Source: Gammaproteobacteria bacterium (GTDB lineage Bacteria; Pseudomonadota; Gammaproteobacteria; Nitrosococcales; Methylophagaceae). From it: DNA of 64,000 nucleotides. The position numbers were made by a program, and so were the translations under genes. Below, in pieces: positions 61,147 to 64,000 of the stretch (positions are counted from its first letter, which is position 1; every line of letters begins with the position of its first letter). The notes beneath the pieces are model-generated. The model did no database searches. It was given only the letters and a program-made list of their open reading frames with translations, and was not told where the DNA came from. Location: NCBI GenBank assembly GCA_029248745.1, contig JAQWIT010000008.1, positions 1 to 64,000 on the forward strand, read 5' to 3'.

Positions 61147-62421
61147 CTAGGTTTGTTTGGTGTCGATATCTAAGGAACGTAGTTTACGATATAGATGGGT
61201 GCGTTCCATGCCGGCAAGTTTTGCTGCTTTACCTACATTGCCCGCTGTTTGTTGTAACTTGTAGAGTAGATAGATTCGTTCAAACTGTTCGCGGGCCTCT
61301 CTTAAAGGCAGTTCATAATTAATGGTGTTACTGGCTTTTTGTTCTTCTTTGGATGGTGTCAGAGCTTGTTCTACATCAGCTTCATCAATATCATCATTAT
61401 CACCTAATACAAGGAGACGTTGAATAATATTTTGTAATTCGATGATATTGCCAGGCCAAGGGTAGTTTCTTAAACGGTTTTGAGCTGCGACAGTAAAATG
61501 GCGATACGGTAGTTGGTTTTCTGAGGTGTACTGGTCAACGAAATAATGGATTAATTCTGGGATGTCCTCAATGTGGTCGGCTAGTCTAGGTAATTGAAGA
61601 GAGATACTGTTGATTTTATAGAGTAAGGCTTCACTAAACAAACCGTTAGTCACATTTTCTTCAAGATTGTGCGGGCTGGCGAAAATGAGCTGGCATTGGT
61701 TAAGTTTTTCATTTTCGAGTAAATGTAACAGCAATGTTTGGGCTTTTGCATCTAGCCTTGAAACATCATTAAGGTAGAGGCAGTTGTTTTGAGCGAGGGT
61801 CGATAGTTTAAGACTATCGACGGGAAAGCTCTCAGCAGAGAGTTCAATGAATTTACCTTCAGTGTATGCGCCTAAAGAATGTAAGTAATGAGCAAAACAA
61901 CGTTTGCCGGTACCACCTTCCCCTATTAATAAAATAGGCATAGGGTGTTTGGCGACGCGTTGTGCTTGTTTGCGTAATAGGACGGTTTCTGGGCTTTTAC
62001 CAACAGGTTCTTGTGTTTGATGCTGCTTATTGGAAGCCTGTTTAAGTTGATTAGCCAATGCCGTTTCAACGCCACGTAATAATTTTGCGATGGAGAGTGG
62101 TTTCTCAATGAAATCGCTGGCGCCAAGGCGAGTTGCTTCTACTGCTGTTTCAATGGTGCCATGGCCCGACATCATGACGACAGTAAGATGAGGTTCTTGT
62201 TGTTTAAATTCTCTTAACAAGCTGATACCGTCTACGTCTGGCATCCAGATATCTAATAAGACTAATTGAGGAAGCCTGTCAGTTAAGTATTTACGAGCTG
62301 ATGCACCATCTTCTGCAGTCGTGACTTGATAGCCTTCATCTTGTAGGATATCTCGGATCAATTCTCTGATCGCTGGTTCATCGTCAACAACTAGGATATA
62401 AGGTTTGTCTTCTGTACTCAC
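61147..62421 (-). CDS. ntrX: NtrX-like response regulator lacking the GAFTGA loop
   Basis: 424 residues. Receiver domain (1-120) with phosphoacceptor Asp in [14 protein letters not shown] central AAA+ domain with Walker [17 protein letters not shown] follows. The sigma-54 contact loop GAFTGA is absent from the expected place ([15 protein letters not shown]), and Walker B reads LYLNDVSRL instead of LFLDE. Conserved [10 protein letters not shown] and [11 protein letters not shown] remain. A Fis-type helix-turn-helix ([19 protein letters not shown]) ends it. Probably binds DNA and responds to NtrY but may not activate sigma-54. The start overlaps ntrY by 4 nt. Confidence 0.88.
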   Translation of the reverse strand: MSTEDKPYILVVDDEPAIRELIRDILQDEGYQVTTAEDGASARKYLTDRLPQLVLLDIWMPDVDGISLLREFKQQEPHLTVVMMSGHGTIETAVEATRLGASDFIEKPLSIAKLLRGVETALANQLKQASNKQHQTQEPVGKSPETVLLRKQAQRVAKHPMPILLIGEGGTGKRCFAHYLHSLGAYTEGKFIELSAESFPVDSLKLSTLAQNNCLYLNDVSRLDAKAQTLLLHLLENEKLNQCQLIFASPHNLEENVTNGLFSEALLYKINSISLQLPRLADHIEDIPELIHYFVDQYTSENQLPYRHFTVAAQNRLRNYPWPGNIIELQNIIQRLLVLGDNDDIDEADVEQALTPSKEEQKASNTINYELPLREAREQFERIYLLYKLQQTAGNVGKAAKLAGMERTHLYRKLRSLDIDTKQT

Positions 62422-64000
62422 AGTGTAGTTTTCTCCAGTGGTAGCCGTATTATTATACAGGCACCAGTAGGTTCTTGGTTTTCAGTCCAAACAGTGCCTT
62501 GGTGTTCATCAATAATTTTTTTTACGATAGCAAGACCTAACCCCGTACCACGCACTTTGTTGGTGGCGTAAGGTTCAAATAATGTGGTCATCATATCATC
62601 AGGAATACCCGGTCCAAGATCTTCAATCGTAAGCTCTAACCAGCGTTGACCAGAGAGGGAGACGGACTTGTAATGAAGGTTGATGTCGACAGGCATATTT
62701 GCTTCTTCGCTGGCTTCGATCGCATTTTTTATCAGGTTATGGAGGACCTGTCTAAAGCGGTTACTGTCGATATTGATATTTAAATCAGGTGTTTCGGTTA
62801 ATGAGATTTTATGTTGTGTATTACTTTGGTAAAGTGCGATGACCTCACGAATAAATGCTGCTAAGGGGATGGATTCTATTTTTAGACTGGGCGTTTTTGC
62901 GTAGTCTGAAAAATCATTCACCATTTCTTTCATGGCATCCACTTGCTGAATGATGGTATTGGTCAACTTTTGTAATTGCTCAGTTTGATTGTCAGGCACC
63001 AGTGGTTGATATTTTATCTGTAACCGTTCGGCTGATAATTGGATAGGGGTTAGCGGATTCTTTATTTCGTGGGCAAGACGACGGGCGACTTCACCCCAAG
63101 CGGCGTCACGTTGCGCTTGAATTAGGGTGGTGATATCGTCAAAGACAATGACCCAACCGGCGCTGTTGGGTAAAGGCGTACCACGACACATCAATATTTG
63201 TAATTGCATGCCGGAATGTAATTCAATTTGTTGATGCCAACTGGTTTTGTGGGTTATTTCTGTTGAAACCAGCTCGGTAAAACTTTGCAGATGGCGATGT
63301 TGTTGGGAGAGCCTACTGAAAGGAAGTTCTAAAAGTGGTTGTAGGTTTGTATCCAAGATGCTGCTACTTGCGACATTGGCGGTTTTGAGGAAGAGTTGTT
63401 CATCAAGGGTGATAACACCACTGGAGAGGCTGCCGAGAACAGCACCTAAGTAATTAGTTTGTTCTTCTAACAGACGGTGACTGACTAGGGTCGCATCTCT
63501 GGCATGGGTTAGACGCTCGGTCATTTGATTGAATGAGCGGACAAGGAAGCCGATTTCATCATCACCTTTGGTCGTGAGTTGGGTGTTGTAATTACCGGAG
63601 GCGACAGATTGCGTTCCATCAGCGAGTTCTTGTAATGGATGAACAATGCGCCTCGAGATCCAAATTGCGAACCAAATAGAAGCGAGAACGGTTAAAAGTA
63701 CGATTAAGCTCAAGGTTAGGGTAAAGATGCTAATTAAAGGCTTTCTAAGATAATTGAGTTCTTTATAGTCGGTATAAGCATTTTCTACGGTTTTGCCTAA
63801 GTCACTCAATTGCTCATTGACTGGGAATAGGACATGTAACATTTTTTCATCTTCATCGATACCGGTTCTTGGAATCAGGACTGCGGCACGAAGCTGCAAT
63901 TTGTCACCAATACTCGGGTCGAGCCCGATATAGTCTTCTTGTTGTCTTAATTGACGAAAGATGGCGTCATTAGGCCGATCAGGTACGATGATATTGGGGT
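62418..64000 (-). CDS. ntrY: NtrY-like sensor histidine kinase (partial, N-terminus beyond the window)
   Basis: The reading frame stays open past the ORF-track start (a TTG at 63899) to the window edge, so the gene continues outside. The visible part: a periplasmic remnant, one membrane helix (LISIFTLTLSLIVLLTVLASIWFAIWI), HAMP, a PAS-like segment, then HisKA with the phospho-His in RRLAHEIKNPLTPIQLSAER and ATPase boxes LKNAIEAS, DLGPGIPDD and GTGLGLAIVKKI. It phosphorylates NtrX, encoded next. Confidence 0.93.
   Translation of the reverse strand, partial: PNIIVPDRPNDAIFRQLRQQEDYIGLDPSIGDKLQLRAAVLIPRTGIDEDEKMLHVLFPVNEQLSDLGKTVENAYTDYKELNYLRKPLISIFTLTLSLIVLLTVLASIWFAIWISRRIVHPLQELADGTQSVASGNYNTQLTTKGDDEIGFLVRSFNQMTERLTHARDATLVSHRLLEEQTNYLGAVLGSLSSGVITLDEQLFLKTANVASSSILDTNLQPLLELPFSRLSQQHRHLQSFTELVSTEITHKTSWHQQIELHSGMQLQILMCRGTPLPNSAGWVIVFDDITTLIQAQRDAAWGEVARRLAHEIKNPLTPIQLSAERLQIKYQPLVPDNQTEQLQKLTNTIIQQVDAMKEMVNDFSDYAKTPSLKIESIPLAAFIREVIALYQSNTQHKISLTETPDLNINIDSNRFRQVLHNLIKNAIEASEEANMPVDINLHYKSVSLSGQRWLELTIEDLGPGIPDDMMTTLFEPYATNKVRGTGLGLAIVKKIIDEHQGTVWTENQEPTGACIIIRLPLEKTTL

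Noticed and set aside
1-64000. CRISPR arrays, insertion sequences, prophage or integrase genes
   Set aside because: No regularly spaced repeats, transposase or integrase ORFs were seen. Only one REP-like palindrome was noted.

Overview
The window looks like the chromosome of a marine-type gammaproteobacterial methylotroph, most like Methylophaga or its relatives. This rests on gene content, not a database search: tetrahydromethanopterin formyltransferase/hydrolase genes (fhcBADC), a methanethiol oxidase of the SBP56 family, a complete Sox cluster, a type II sulfide:quinone oxidoreductase, fructose-1,6-bisphosphatase, and gammaproteobacterial gene orders such as priA-argS-SPOR, yqgE-ruvX-pyrR-pyrB-pyrC' and trkA-ntrX-ntrY. 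Base composition is moderately AT-rich.

Layout. (1) 1-5.0 kb: the end of an AlkB/XylM-like membrane hydroxylase, a small ferredoxin, a GST-like protein, a XylA-like ferredoxin reductase, a small membrane protein, a FadL/TodX-type porin and an exported truncated haemoglobin. This looks like a module for oxidising a hydrophobic substrate. (2) 5.2-15.7 kb: an unknown methyltransferase-like protein, then soxCD-XYZ-A-K-L-B, OsmC and an exported MBL-fold hydrolase. (3) 16.2-22.6 kb: mtoX-mauG-tlpA, then sqr and a SulP transporter. (4) 22.7-24.3 kb: ompW and fnr on the minus strand, with an FNR-type box between them. (5) 24.4-30.6 kb: hisBHAFIE, hinT, tatABC and small genes. (6) 30.6-38 kb: folA, a DnaA-box cluster that looks like a replication origin, priA, a decayed glutamate dehydrogenase, argS and a SPOR protein. 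(7) 37.2-41.9 kb: fhcBADC. (8) 41.9-49.2 kb: an accessory zone with many broken genes around intact NYN, fbp, amine-oxidase, SDR and protease genes. (9) 49.3-64 kb: rhlE, an exported MBL hydrolase, ycaO, tRNA-Asp, a HAD hydrolase and small lipoproteins, the pyr/ruvX/yqgE operon, trkA and ntrXY (ntrY runs off the end).

How the parts fit. MtoX splits methanethiol into formaldehyde, sulfide and hydrogen peroxide. SQR and Sox can oxidise the sulfur. Fhc handles the C1 unit after its transfer to tetrahydromethanopterin. The window therefore holds most of a route for complete oxidation of methanethiol, and perhaps of a methylated sulfur compound or hydrocarbon attacked by the oxygenase at the left edge. 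That last link is inference.

The two most unusual observations are a probable oriC between folA and priA, and a stretch of recent gene decay in which several genes are broken by single in-frame stops. The oriC call rests on four consensus DnaA boxes, AT-rich flanks and an apparent GC-skew change seen in hand-sampled lines.
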